From: Membranipora membranacea
Lineage: Eukaryota; Bryozoa; Gymnolaemata; Cheilostomatida; Membraniporidae
DNA: 64,000 nt
Assembly: GCA_914767715.1 (NCBI GenBank)
Contig: OU612067.1
Location: 15,133,001 to 15,197,000 of the forward strand
Direction of reading: 5' to 3'
Below the pieces are notes generated by a model. The model worked only from the letters and a program-made list of their open reading frames with translations, was not told where the DNA came from and ran no database searches. Below, piece by piece: positions 1 through 10,732 of this stretch; the stretch's first letter is position 1; the number at the start of each line of letters is the position of its first letter. The translations under genes and the position numbers were made by a program.

Positions 1-83
1 TCTGACATTGCGCTGACCCCTATTGAGACATCTTCATCTACTAAGTTTTTGTCTGAGACCACAAGGTCTTTTCCATCCCCCAT
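1..83 (-). CDS. Possible 5' end of a minus-strand gene running off the left edge
   Basis: Reading the minus strand from position 83, an ATG preceded by TCAA opens a frame of 27 codons that stays open to the window edge (start MGDGKDLVVSDKNLVDED). It is acidic and hydrophilic and I recognise no domain. It is too short for a family call and there is no splice evidence. It could equally be chance open sequence. Confidence 0.25.
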   Translation of the reverse strand, partial: MGDGKDLVVSDKNLVDEDVSIGVSAMS

Positions 84-2437
84 TTGAAAGTCGGTTGAAA
101 ACATGACAAAATTAAGCTATTGGTTGTAAGCATAGACTTAATATATAAGTCTATGGTTTTACGGGTCAACATAAATTTAAAGCTAGTCTGATGATAATAA
201 AGATGGAAACACTGTGGTCAGTGTTATTAAATACTGCACACCTTGAAGAGATTCCAAGCTATTGATGTGGAAGGCTCAACAAACCTTATTCGATTTGATA
301 AAGGCGTTAAAGCACATTTTAAAAGTCTATCATCCTTATTACATTGTCACCCCTATAAAGCCCTTTGGATGCAACCATGAATATATAAATGCTTTATATT
401 TATGTTTATGGATGCAATGCGCAACTTCTGTAAGCTCATAAAACTTTTATACCTCTGCTGCTTGTGTGCCACTGTAGTGGTCCTCGTGTGGACGTTAGGT
501 CATCGTTGCCACTGTAATCATCACTTAGAAAGTTATGTAGGCAGACGACTCCCAATGCTATTAGCTGGGCTGACAGTGACACCACTAACATCAATCTTGA
601 ATCTAGTCAAAAACAAAGTACAATTCATCATCAATTAATGCAAATATTAATTTTTTTGCAATAATTATCGGTTGATTCCCCAATTTATTTTTAATCGGAT
701 TAACGCAAAATTTGGTATCGAATGATTGACAGTTACAATTTATTTCATTGATAAGCCAATTTTATGGTTCCTTCTTGGCAAATAAAACCATCCGGCCCCA
801 TTTTGCATTTTTTGCAATTCTTTCACTTAATAAGTGTCACTGGGACATGGATATTTTATTTTGATGGATTTTATGGCGCCACCTCTGTCTGGTAAAGTCA
901 AGCGCCACATAATCAACTCTAGTTTCTCCACAATTTTGTTGTTTAAAGGGCAACTAGGTTTTCAATCGATTGAGAGTATAATGACTGAGGTACTCTGTTA
1001 TGGCCATGATGTTGACAAAAGATCGTGGATATTTCCGCTTACATGAGCATGTTTTGTTTGGTTCTAACTTGTTTTCTGACAGAAGTAGTCTAGCTAGTGT
1101 AGGGGTGAATGCCGATGCTGTCAGGAGGGCACAACCCCGTATAACATCAAGTCGAGGTAAGGCATAAAATAGCAGAGCGCATACTCCCAATGTCGATAAC
1201 GTATGGCTCAGTATCAGCTACAACACAACAGGAGGAGACAAGTTTTGATCAATATATAAAGGCTCATATGCACATGGAAGGGATGGAAATATGGAGATAT
1301 CAGTTTGCCTGTCATGTGATATTTTTTTCTCATATCGTAATAGTCTCCCATCCCTACCTGTGTGTACATGGTAAAACTTTGGGTGTCAGAAAACAAGGAT
1401 GCTTTAACATCCTGATTCATCACACAGTAAAAGAAAAAGAAATAGTAACCCAACCTACTCATAATATTATTGTCATTTAATCTTATGAAATATCATATTC
1501 ATTGTATTCAGCAAAGAACATAAAACATGTCTGGGCTGACCGCATTCACAAGCTGGAAGTCTTCCTTAAAATTAAAATATGTGTTTTCCCAAAATGCCTC
1601 CGGTGCATAAAATAACCTGCAACGCTTTTAGTATTAGCCATAGACTTAATAATAAGTTGATAACAATTAAAATTTAATAACATATTTTAAGCTACAGCTA
1701 TAGCTATTGCATATTTGAAGACTGCAGAAAAATCGAATTTAGATATTTTCATTACGATATTCTAACCTGCAGGGTACTAACCCAGACTAATTTTCTTACT
1801 CACCCAGACAACTATTCCTGCGCTGGGCCACGTCTGACTGTGACTCCTGCAGAGCAGTATGAGATTCTTCACAAAGTTGAACAGTTCTAGAGTTCCCATG
1901 CATATAAGTGTATATGTCACTGCAGACTTTGATATATTCTAAATGAACAAAAATAAAGCATGATGTACAAGATAATATGATGGAGGTGAAGAAACCGTTA
2001 CAATCATAGGACTGCCACATTTCCTTACTTTGGGAATGGGGTGGTGTGGGTGGGGGTGCAGCCTCCACACATCCAAAGCCCAAAGTTAGGAAATACTGCA
2101 GTAAAATGAATACCATTTTTGATTAGACAACATGGCAATAATTATTTAACATGATAAATGACCACAGAAAAAAATATCAAGATTTCCATAAACAGCCTCA
2201 GAACACCGGGCCCAAAATATTGTGACTCTTTCATTTGAAACATAGGTTAATTTAGAGTCAGATCAGTCAAACTGCCATTAAGCTTGTTTTCCAAAACACA
2301 TCTTTGTGATGAAGGCTATTTACCTTTATGTGGCGAGGGGCCATCGGCGAGGGGCAAAAGTCTGGGGGGCTCAGACTAGGTGAGTTACAATGTAACATGT
2401 AAACTTTATGATATTACAGATTAACTGAAGAGTTTAC
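84..2437. other. Intergenic or intronic DNA with no supported gene
   Basis: Several short open frames occur on both strands, but none has convincing splice sites or a recognisable motif. A G-rich stretch at about 2334-2385 carries the short repeat AGTCTGGGGGGCTCAGACTA, which recurs near 43.8 kb and 54.0 kb. Confidence 0.5.
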
Positions 2438-2585
2438 CTGCAGTTGACAGACCTGAGTGTTTGAGTAATGTATGGACGGAGTTAGTAATAATAGCAGAGA
2501 TACGGAGGACATAACTCCGCATGAAAGCACCAGAATAAATAATATCACATTGAATAAGCGTCGTATCCACGCCATCCTTAACAAC
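2438..2585 (-). CDS. Candidate internal exon, unidentified gene
   Basis: On the minus strand a good pyrimidine tract and TTACAG acceptor precede position 2585, and GTAAAC follows position 2438. The 148-nt segment is open in two frames. In the frame from the acceptor it reads VVKDGVDTTLIQCDIIYSG onward (49 codons, out phase 1). In the second frame an ATG at 2575 opens a strongly hydrophobic signal-like sequence (MAWIRRLFNVILFILVLS onward). I cannot choose between frames and found no partner exons, so gene identity is unknown. Confidence 0.25.
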
Positions 2586-4056
2586 CTGTAAGTACCAAAA
2601 ATAACAACTCAAATAACAGTATGCTCACACACGAGAATCAGAGGAGTTCAGCAATTATTCTTCTGCGCTTAACGTTGAATCCAGTCTCATTGTGGGAGCA
2701 GATGTTTAGAAGAAAATTTCAATGTCATTTTTGAGTAGCGCATAAATTTGGGGCATTCAGTATTCCATTAGCCCTATGTCATGACAATGCTGTGTTAAAA
2801 TTTCAGAAACCGTGAATCGTCTGTTTTAAAATCAATATTTATGTCAACTATTGAGATGAGATTATTGCAAAAAAGTTAAATAATGCAGATGTGAGAAGAT
2901 CGTTTCAACAAATTAAAAAAGCTAAACTTTTGTCGGTCGAAGTAATCCGATCATGGTTTTTTATTCATCACGTGCGCGAACCATAGCTATTATTAACTTG
3001 TGAAAAAGTCATCTTGAATCATGGGTACTTATACAGCAGCTAGTTTATAATAAATAAAAACAAGGCTTTTGTATGAAAAGCACCTTTTTTATTTTGTGAC
3101 CTTGTTGATGAAGAGTGAAATTTTTGTTTTGCACTCTTTGAAGAACTGACAGATGAGTTTAACATAATAATAATATATTTATTTATGTAAGAGGAATTCA
3201 TTTGCGTAATAGCTACTGCTTTTTTCTGATTTATACCGAGGAGCATAAATTATTATTCAATCCACTTCAAAGCGCTAGGCGAGATAGCTACAAATCAATT
3301 CTATCAAGCAATCATCAGTTGTGGTCCTTGAAACATGCAAAAAAATTAAAAATTATGCAAGAGAAAACTTGAAATTGTACAGACATGGCACCTATTCTCT
3401 AATGAAAAACTTATACAATACAAAGTCAATCCATCTTAATCTCAATGCACAACAAAATAAAAGTCGGAAATTAAGCCACACAAAAGCCAACAACCAAAAA
3501 CTGAATGTGGGTTGAGGTCATTCTTTTTGCGACTAAATATTTCTACCAACTCGGTCAAGGAGTCTGCAAAATAGACACATTTTCAAACAAACACATCAAT
3601 GGCCGATAAGAACTGCAGAAGTACATGCAACCCTCGATAGACATAAAAATGACTCGCAGACAGAAATGTCTGCTGATGCTAATGATAGCCTTGGAGTCAA
3701 GTCTGAGGTTTAGCCCGACTCTCCACAATCCTCAGAGACAACTATCTGAAGAATCAGACTAGAGTCAGAGACCAAAGTAAAATACTGTTAAATAGCCTAT
3801 TCAAAGGAACAATGTTTGTCGGTAGTACAACATCTAGATGATGAATACATGTACACAACTTTTACTCTTTTCCTATTCTGTTCTCATAAGTTGAGAGTGA
3901 AGATGGGAAGTTGCAAACTTTATATACCCACAACTTGGAAAGACACATAAAGTTCACGAGGTAAAAACTCAAGTTGCTTTTAATCCTCCAAGTTGAAGCA
4001 CACTTTCACAGATAAATTTTGCTTTCAAAGATGTTCGTCAATCTTTGTTCACGTAC
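2586..4056. other. AT-rich stretch, nothing supported
   Basis: No coding exon, RNA gene or repeat could be supported here beyond AT-rich low-complexity runs. Confidence 0.45.
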
Positions 4057-4136
4057 CTTTCCCAGCAGGTAGTTACCTCTGCGGCCTCTTCCTCTTCCAC
4101 AGCACTGATCATGACTTCAATTTTTAATTCTGTCAT
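4057..4136 (-). CDS. Candidate first exon, acidic peptide, unidentified
   Basis: A minus-strand ATG at 4136 opens MTELKIEVMISAVEEEEAAE, followed by a possible donor GTAACT (exon end 4077) or GTACGT (exon end 4057). Coding-like composition and two donors make it plausible, but no downstream exon was joined to it and no family is recognised. Confidence 0.2.
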
Positions 4137-5502
4137 CCTCAGATAAAACATTCATATCCACAAACCCAAAGTACTTTGTTATAGCTACGCTCTGTTTTTG
4201 AGAACTTTGTTGTAAAAGTTAAAATCCTCTGCCATGTCGCTCCAAGCAGCAGACGAATGGCCAAAATTTCTGAGGCATATCTCTTTTGTCAATCACACAA
4301 ACATTAATTGCGCCGTAAAATTGGATTAAAAAGAGGGATGCAGTCCACACATTAATCCCTTTCATGACGTGTTGTGACAGTTGACTAAGTCTCCGCATGT
4401 CATTGGTTGAACTTTTGGCAACATCAACCAATCAGAGAGCCGTAAATCCTATTTGCGGGTTGCTAAGATGATCTAAGCATAATTTTTTACCTCGATAAAA
4501 AGTACAAAGAAAGAATGTGACATAGTAATGGATGAATAAATACATTTTATTAGCAAAGAAATCCTCTATTCCTATTGGTCAATACATGCAGATATCTAGG
4601 TTATTGACAGATACCACAATCTGCGCTTGCCAAAGGTTTGTGGTAGATTAATAATGATGCATCATTGGTCTATGAACAAAGAATTCTCAGCACAGAAGAA
4701 TGAATGGTTCCAGTGTCACCTCACGATGTACCTATGTCCAGGTGCGCGGACCCTCTTGCCTTGCTCCATAGCCAAAGAAATGACAGAATATTGGACTCAA
4801 TACAATTACACAGGCCAATAATCAGGAAGGCCATAGAATGACATCCAAGTAGGAATCTCCAAAATACACCAGCAAGGTGGCCGTAATGCAGGTAAAACCC
4901 AAAATCACTCAACCAAGCCCTGTAGCAAACATAAGACAACCTGCAGACTGAAAGGGTTACTACGAATATGGTTGATACTGAATGATGGAAATCAGCTATC
5001 GAGACATGCGTACAGAGCTCACCAAAAGGAGGACCAATGATTCATGCTCCCTGGTAAAAAGTAGTGAGGGGGGAGGCGAATCTGATTTACGTAAGATCTC
5101 CATAGTCTTTGCGCCAGGGAGTTTGGGACAGCCTCTCTGTCTGCACTATCCAAACACACTATGTACAGAATGCCCTACTTTTCCGCCATGACTGCTTGTG
5201 ACTATTGGTACCAGACAGCAGAGTATCCATGATAATGATATAACTGAAACCACTGACATCCTCATTCTCAAGAGGTAACCTTTCCACAGTTTTATCCTCA
5301 TCATATCTGAATCTACCCGTCGTTAGAGACCTAGAAATCCTCCCCTAGAACATCTGCATCATCGAAAGAAACAACTTTACAGCTCCACTACTAACTTGAA
5401 GACAAAGTCCCCATCACCACCGGTGCATCCTGATATATGATTGTAGATGATAGATATCACAATGAACTATCCAAGACCGTATCAATAAGTGAGTGTACTT
5501 AC
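4137..5502. other. No supported gene
   Basis: Only scattered short frames without splice support were seen. Nothing resembling an RNA gene was found. Confidence 0.45.
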
Positions 5503-5574
5503 GGTTGCTTCAGTGGATGTTTGGAATTGGTCAGAAACGATCGGGTTTGTTATTTTAGGTATTTGCTGGACCAA
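5503..5574 (-). CDS. Candidate small exon, unidentified
   Basis: A strong minus-strand donor (ACC|GTAAGTAC) ends a 72-nt open segment of 24 codons (LVQQIPKITNPIVSDQF onward). The acceptor is weak (TATTAG). It may belong to the same unknown gene as the candidate exon at 4057-4136, but this is not shown. Confidence 0.18.
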
Positions 5575-5768
5575 CTAATACTTCCACTAATCTGAAATAG
5601 AACACAATAGGTAGGCTATGAGCTGAATGTGAGAGAAAAGTTGTCAATCAACTATATTGAACAATTGCTCAATAACCACAAGAACCATAACAACCACTTG
5701 AAACCTTAGAAGCTTTTGTTAACAATGTAGTGTGTAATTTATGTGCCTTCAAGGAGAGAAAACATATC

Positions 5769-6027
5769 CATCTTCTAAATTCATAAGCGACTGCAGAAGT
5801 TATCGGTTCCAGATGTATGTATGAACTTGGGTGGTCTAAGCTGTAGCTTGGTTTGTGGTCCAGCTGAATGTGTAATGTGTAATGTATTTGCCAACCTGCA
5901 GGGCAACAATGGCCATCTTTTCCAATTAGAGATGACTGCAAAATTTGTCAGTTCCAGATGTATAAACGAAGCACCCAAGAAGAAATGCAACTTGTGTGGG
6001 CTCAGCCGGAGCTATGTGTGTGGTCCA
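5769..6027. repeat. Imperfect direct repeat, two copies
   Basis: Two related segments, about 5769-5862 and 5912-6027, share CCATCTT, GACTGCA, GTTCCAGATGTAT and TGTGGTCCA landmarks in the same order. Short frames through them are not convincing as protein. They look like a diverged local duplication. Confidence 0.45.
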
Positions 6028-6385
6028 TTTGATTCTTAGTATATAGACATAAGGTGGTGCTTATGGATAATGAGAGGATTAGCAAGGGCACACCACCGCA
6101 CGCACAGTCATAGTTTTGGAGGCAACCGATGGGACTAGGAGTTGAGAGGATTAATTTGTAAAGAATAACCAATCTTGGTCCAATATTATGTAAGTCAATT
6201 GAGACGCCATGAAAAAAAATTATTCTTGGGTCAATGCCATGCTCAAAGCTGGAAAGGAAGGGGGGGGGGGGGAGGCAGGGAGGAGGAAAATGTTTACTTT
6301 GATCCGAAATTTAATTCTGGAAGACAATGACAATGTATTTTTATTGTTGATCATGTAATATGAAGAAACAGAGAAATTATACATT

Positions 6386-6724
6386 CACTATGGTTCCATG
6401 GGTCGATTTTGTGGTTCACTCCAATTTCGAATGGTTAGAATCCAGTGGATTCTAACCATTCCCATGATGGGAAAAACATGAAAAGAATCTACCGCGGCCG
6501 AGATTTGAACCCCGGCCTCCCGCATGAAATCCCTTTGAAGGCATTGTGTGCAACGCCGCTAACCATTCAGCCACGACGCCAATTAGGAAATGCGTTGAAT
6601 AAACACGGTTTGGATATTCGCGTCCAAAAAGTCATTCGTCACAATCGGAATTTGACTTTAATGCCATTTCCATGGGGCGATTACTACCGAAATCCTTACA
6701 TAATCGATCCATGGGACCATAGTG
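6386..6724. mobile_element. Inverted-repeat (MITE-like) element carrying a tRNA-like sequence
   Basis: The ends are near-perfect inverted repeats: CACTATGGTTCCATGGGTCG on the left and the complement of a sequence ending CCATGGGACCATAGTG on the right. ATT flanks both sides, a possible 3-bp target duplication. Near the left end, GAATGGTTAGAATCCA faces its complement at about 6430-6462 and would form a tight hairpin. No transposase is present, so it would be non-autonomous. The interior contains a decayed tRNA on the minus strand. Confidence 0.6.
6491..6580 (-). pseudogene. Degenerate tRNA-like sequence (long variable arm type)
   Basis: Read on the minus strand this 90-nt segment has an A-box-like TGGCTGAATGGTTAGCGG, a B-box-like GGTTCAAATCT and an anticodon-type stem GCGTT/AATGC. 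Its length fits a Ser/Leu-type tRNA with a long variable arm. The acceptor stem pairs poorly (GGCGTCG against CCGCGGT has mismatches) and the T stem has one mismatch, so it is probably a pseudogene or the head of a tRNA-derived SINE rather than a working tRNA. Confidence 0.5.
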
Positions 6725-7650
6725 ATTAGGCTGATGGCAGGGTATGTTAAATTCTGGTAGGGCATGTAAAGGTAACTTCAAAAAGGGAACAGCCTGGGAA
6801 CCCTAGCCAGTGTGGTGGCTCTAAGCTGTCCAGCCAATCAGAGCCAACACATTAGCAAGGGAACCCCAGCTACTGAACAGCCTGCCCATAATGGAGCATG
6901 CATGGAATTGCTTGGAAAACCCACGATGATAAACCTCTGTTATTGTAGGCCTAATCTCACTGGGAATTCGTCAAAACTCCCTAGCACGGGACACTCTTCC
7001 CAAACTTAATATTTCATTTTTGGCACAATTTCTAACATTATAACTAATGACTGATAATTAATAATATTGGTATAAAAGGGTCATCCACTTGCCCCACAGA
7101 ATGGATGGCGAAACGTAATGTGCTTTAGGGTGCTTTAGGGCTGCAATCACTGCGGTCAGTTAGAGACAGGTCTAAGTTCAACTGAGCCACCTCCAAGTCA
7201 TCTATTTGGAATACCATAACCCTGCTATCAGGCTCTTACAATACCAAACAGATTATAAGGGCTTTCACCCCCATATTTTATATACTAAATTTAGGAATTT
7301 GGATTAGCATGGAACCTGATCATTTATGTGTTCCGAAACTGTCCCAGTAATGGTAGTCATCTCTCTCATTGATATGACCTATCAGTATCAATCTGAAAAT
7401 GATTTAATTCTACCTGTCCCCTGAGCCTATACAAGATATCTACAGAGAAAGGATATTTCCTCTGTGATATCTACTATACTATCCAATTTGAGAAATTTGA
7501 GTGTATAAACTGTCTGATGCAAGAAAACCCAATAATTGCATGAGAAAGCCATGATATAGCAAAGTGCGCCTTAGCTGATATTACAGTTCAAGCTCTTGTT
7601 GACAGATGAATCACTGGTGCATTGATAACAACAGTGTAATGATTAATCCT
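6725..7650. other. Upstream intergenic region, no supported gene
   Basis: Nothing coding is supported. GTGCTTTAGG occurs as a short tandem pair near 7118-7140. Confidence 0.4.
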
Positions 7651-7658
7651 ATCCTAGT

Positions 7659-7710
7659 GCGACGTGTGTTTAGAGAATATGCGACGTGTACTTATTGTAG
7701 TATATAAGGA
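7659..7710 (+). promoter_or_regulatory. Candidate core promoter of the secreted sHsp: two GCGACGTGT sites and a TATA box
   Basis: GCGACGTGT occurs twice, at 7659-7667 and 7681-7689, followed by TATATAAGG at 7701. The first codon of the downstream gene is at 7861, so a start near 7730 would give a leader of about 130 nt. GACGTG matches the ACGT core bound by XBP1/ATF6-type factors of the unfolded protein response, which would suit an ER-targeted chaperone. The motif match is seen; regulation is inference. Confidence 0.45.
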
Positions 7711-7756
7711 AAGCATTTCGCTGAACCATTTACACATTAGAATAAAATTCAATTGT

Positions 7757-7807
7757 ATGAAGATTGAGGAGTTGAAGGTGATTGTGGAAGACAGTGTTCC
7801 ATTTTAA
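7757..7807 (+). CDS. Possible upstream ORF, 16 codons, in the sHsp leader
   Basis: An ATG at 7757 opens MKIEELKVIVEDSVPF and stops at 7807, 53 nt before the main start codon. It lies downstream of the predicted TATA box, so it should be in the mRNA. It could lower translation of the main frame; its peptide has no recognised function. Confidence 0.3.
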   Translation: MKIEELKVIVEDSVPF

Positions 7808-7860
7808 TATCTACAATTATTGAAAGTAACCCCAAGTGACAGGTTAAAAATTAGAGAATA

Positions 7861-10346
7861 ATGACACTGTGGTGGACGACAGGTGCCCTGGTTCTGGGTG
7901 TTATGCTGACAGGCAGTAACGCCCAATGTCAGCATAGATACAACTCACCAGTGTGGAGGTAAGAAAACACAGCGTTCCATGGTTTATTTGTATGATTTTC
8001 TCTGTATCTCTTTGCAACATAGGTGAATTTGTAGCATAGAAAGTAATACATATGCTGTGAAAACATATCTCAGCTTTGTAAAACTTTATTTGAGCAGGAC
8101 GGACTTTGATAGACCGCACTGGAGGATTTTACCATCGTGGAGAGATTCTCATTTCCACGGACTTACCTCTGTGTTCGATGATGACTGGTTTGACGACGGT
8201 TTTCACAGGCCGATGTTTCGTTACCTCAATGACGAGGATGCACACAGGAATAAACAAAACGCACATCAATTAGAGGAGGTTAGTCAAATAGCCAGTGCAT
8301 TGAAAATTTTTGGTTATCCCAATGAAATAACTTCATACTCAATTTTCCTTGCAATGATGTTACAATGATGTTGCAATATAGCTGATCAACCACCAAAAAA
8401 AACTGTTAAATGATTGTAAACCATTGACACCAATTTAAGAATATATTGCAAAATTTATGCTTACAGCAAGAAAGAGAATCTCAGCATGCACAAGAATATC
8501 AGCAGGTCAACTCAGAAAGGCCATCACAAGCCCAGAACAGATGTGGGCCAGCTCAGAATAGACATGTTACCGTAAGGCAAGATAGACAACTCCAACAGGA
8601 AAAACAGGAATCACTGCGAGCGCAAGAATATCAACAGCACAACACAGAGCGCCCTACACAAGCTCACAACAGGTGCGGTTCAGCTCAGGAAAGATATGAT
8701 ACCATACGACAGGAGAGACAACTCCAAGAGGATGCCATCAGGCAGGGTGAGGAGAAAGTGGAGCAGCTGAGAATAGAAGAAGCGAGGAGGCAATCACAGC
8801 TAGAACAGCTGGAGAGAGCAGAAAGATTACTCCTACAAGAGAGACAAAGAAGAGCTGACCAGTACACGAGAGAGCAAGAGGTATGACAACTCTTATTTAT
8901 CTCCTACATATAGAGCGCTATTTTACATCCCTGTTTACATGTAGAAATATATTTGATACAACATTAAAATTTGCCAATCTGACCTTGGTAGTCAGATTCA
9001 TTGTGATACATCTTTTGGGGATGGAACTGAAAATTAGGACAAGCAAAGTTGGTCTGATCCACTAAACCTGTCCCAGTAAGTGACCCAACCTAATAAACTT
9101 GACTGCTTGAATTTTAGGCATTTGAGCAGAAGCAGAAAGAGATCCAGCGTCTCAGACAGGAAATTGGTGAACCAAAGGGTGTAGATAACTCTGAGCAGAC
9201 AAGTTCTGAGAACACAAGAACTGGACCTACTCCAACTCACAGAGCGCAGGAGATAGCTGAGATGAAACAGAGGCAGCAGAAAATGGCTGAGGAGCAGCAA
9301 AGAATCGCACAAAACAAACAGTACCATAGAGAGGCGGAGCTAGAGAGACAGAGAAAACATGCTGAGCTAGAGCGTCAGAGGATGGAGGAAAGGGAGAGAG
9401 CCCGTCAACAAACGCAGAGGGAAGAGGAACTGAGGCTACAAGAAAGACTGAGATCTGAAGAGGCCAGAAGGATTGAAGAGAAAGCCCGCCATCAAAGACA
9501 ACAAGAACAAGAGAGACTTAGGCAGGACATGAGAAGAGAGGATGAAAGGTAAGACATCAAACAACACCAAGAAATAAAGTTGCTCATATTAAATGGCTTG
9601 CATTAATAACCAATGTCGGAACTCGGGTTGAGAGAGTGTTGTTGACTTCTCAGACTACATGTTGCCTTCATTGATGCGTAATATGATTAGCCTACAGCAA
9701 TGAAAAATTAAGCACTTGGTGGAAAAAAATCACCGGCTTTCACCACAGCAAATCAGTATCTCCAATACTCTTCTTACTATTTTACAGAAAAAGACAAGCT
9801 GAACGACACCATCAAGCTAATCAGATGATTATAGCTACTCATCAAGTGACAGGATACGACCCTGATGACATCAGAGTTAGCGTCGCAGACAATAAGATTA
9901 AAGTAGAGGGAAAACATATATGTACTTGTACTGAAAACTGTGTAACACGAGAATTTGTGAGAGGATACCAACTACCATCAAACATGGAACCCAAGTCAGT
10001 AACAGCCATGCATGATGCTCAAGGTATCATCAGCCTCCAAGGCGCACTAGTGCGAAACCCAACTCAGCCAACCAACACTATCAAAGTGAAAGTACAAGGA
10101 CTCGGTATACCACAATCCACCAGACCTAGCGTTGATGAACTGAAGAAATGTCTTGGTGCAAAGGGCGGGATCAAACTTCATAAAATAAATAAAGGCACAG
10201 GTAAACTTTACAAAGAGGAAAAGTTTGAGTATGACCATGATATCCTAAAACCTAAAGTCAATAAATCAAGTGAGTTATACAAGGGAGACAACGATGAATT
10301 TGATTATGACGATAGTTCTATCGAGGTTGAGGAGTTGGATTATTAA
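7861..10346 (+). CDS. Secreted/ER small heat-shock protein with long coiled-coil region
   Basis: Five exons join in phase: 7861-7958, 8098-8278, 8467-8880, 9118-9548 and 9788-10346, giving 560 residues. Residues 1 to about 21 form a signal peptide (MTLWWTTGALVLGVMLTGSN). A short aromatic/acidic segment follows (HWRILPSWRD, DDDWFDDGF), as in sHsp N-termini. Exons 3 and 4 encode about 280 residues rich in Gln, Glu and Arg, predicted coiled coil, beginning with two tandem 44-residue repeats (AQEYQQ..N.ERP.QA.NRCG). Exon 5 holds an alpha-crystallin domain at about residues 387-460: YDPDDIRVSVADNKIKVEGK, the FVRGYQLP strand, and DAQGIISL in place of the usual GVL motif. Such domains bind unfolding proteins without ATP. 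Typical sHsps are 150-250 residues and cytosolic, so signal peptide plus coiled coil is unusual. No KDEL; the C-terminus is acidic. Polyadenylation signal at 10727. Confidence 0.88.
8476..8737 (+). repeat. Two tandem 44-codon repeats inside sHsp exon 3
   Basis: Unit 1 starts at 8476 and unit 2 at 8608, 132 nt apart and in the same frame. Both encode the pattern E-S-x-x-AQEYQQ-x-N-[ST]-ERP-[ST]-QA-x-NRCG-[PS]-AQ, then R-x-x-T-[VI]-RQ-[DE]-RQLQ. Each contains a single cysteine, so disulphide cross-links between units or chains are possible if the protein enters the ER. Confidence 0.75.
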
Positions 10347-10726
10347 GCTAGTCTCATGTTTTTTTTTCTCTGATCAAAAGTCATAACTGCTCTTCCAATG
10401 ATCTCCATAACTATACAATGTGACTTCTATTCTATTTTCATACTTCTTTAATACAGCCATGTTATGTTATTATGATGTACGAACCAACACACCATTTGGT
10501 TTTGACTTGGCTCTTTTAACAAACATTTTATAATGCAATAATTTAAAAAACAAACCAAATATCATACTTTATATACATGTTTCTGCTGCGTAATAATCTC
10601 AATCAAAATTCCTTCAGGAGCAACTTTCTAGGATGAATATCCCAAATCCAGGGTTGTCAGGAAAATCTCATTCTATTTTTGAACAAACATTTATTATGCT
10701 ATAATTATGTGTTTACACAAAGGAGT

Positions 10727-10732
10727 AATAAA
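10727..10732 (+). terminator. Polyadenylation signal AATAAA for the sHsp gene
   Basis: AATAAA within AATAAAATAAAATAAATAG lies about 380 nt after the stop codon on the coding strand. Confidence 0.5.

Noticed and set aside
6491-6580. Functional tRNA gene
   Set aside because: Acceptor-stem mismatches and a T-stem mismatch; it lies within an inverted-repeat element, so it is called a pseudogene.
9034-9327. Long minus-strand frame opposite the sHsp exon
   Set aside because: Antisense shadow of a low-complexity Q/E/R-rich coding exon.
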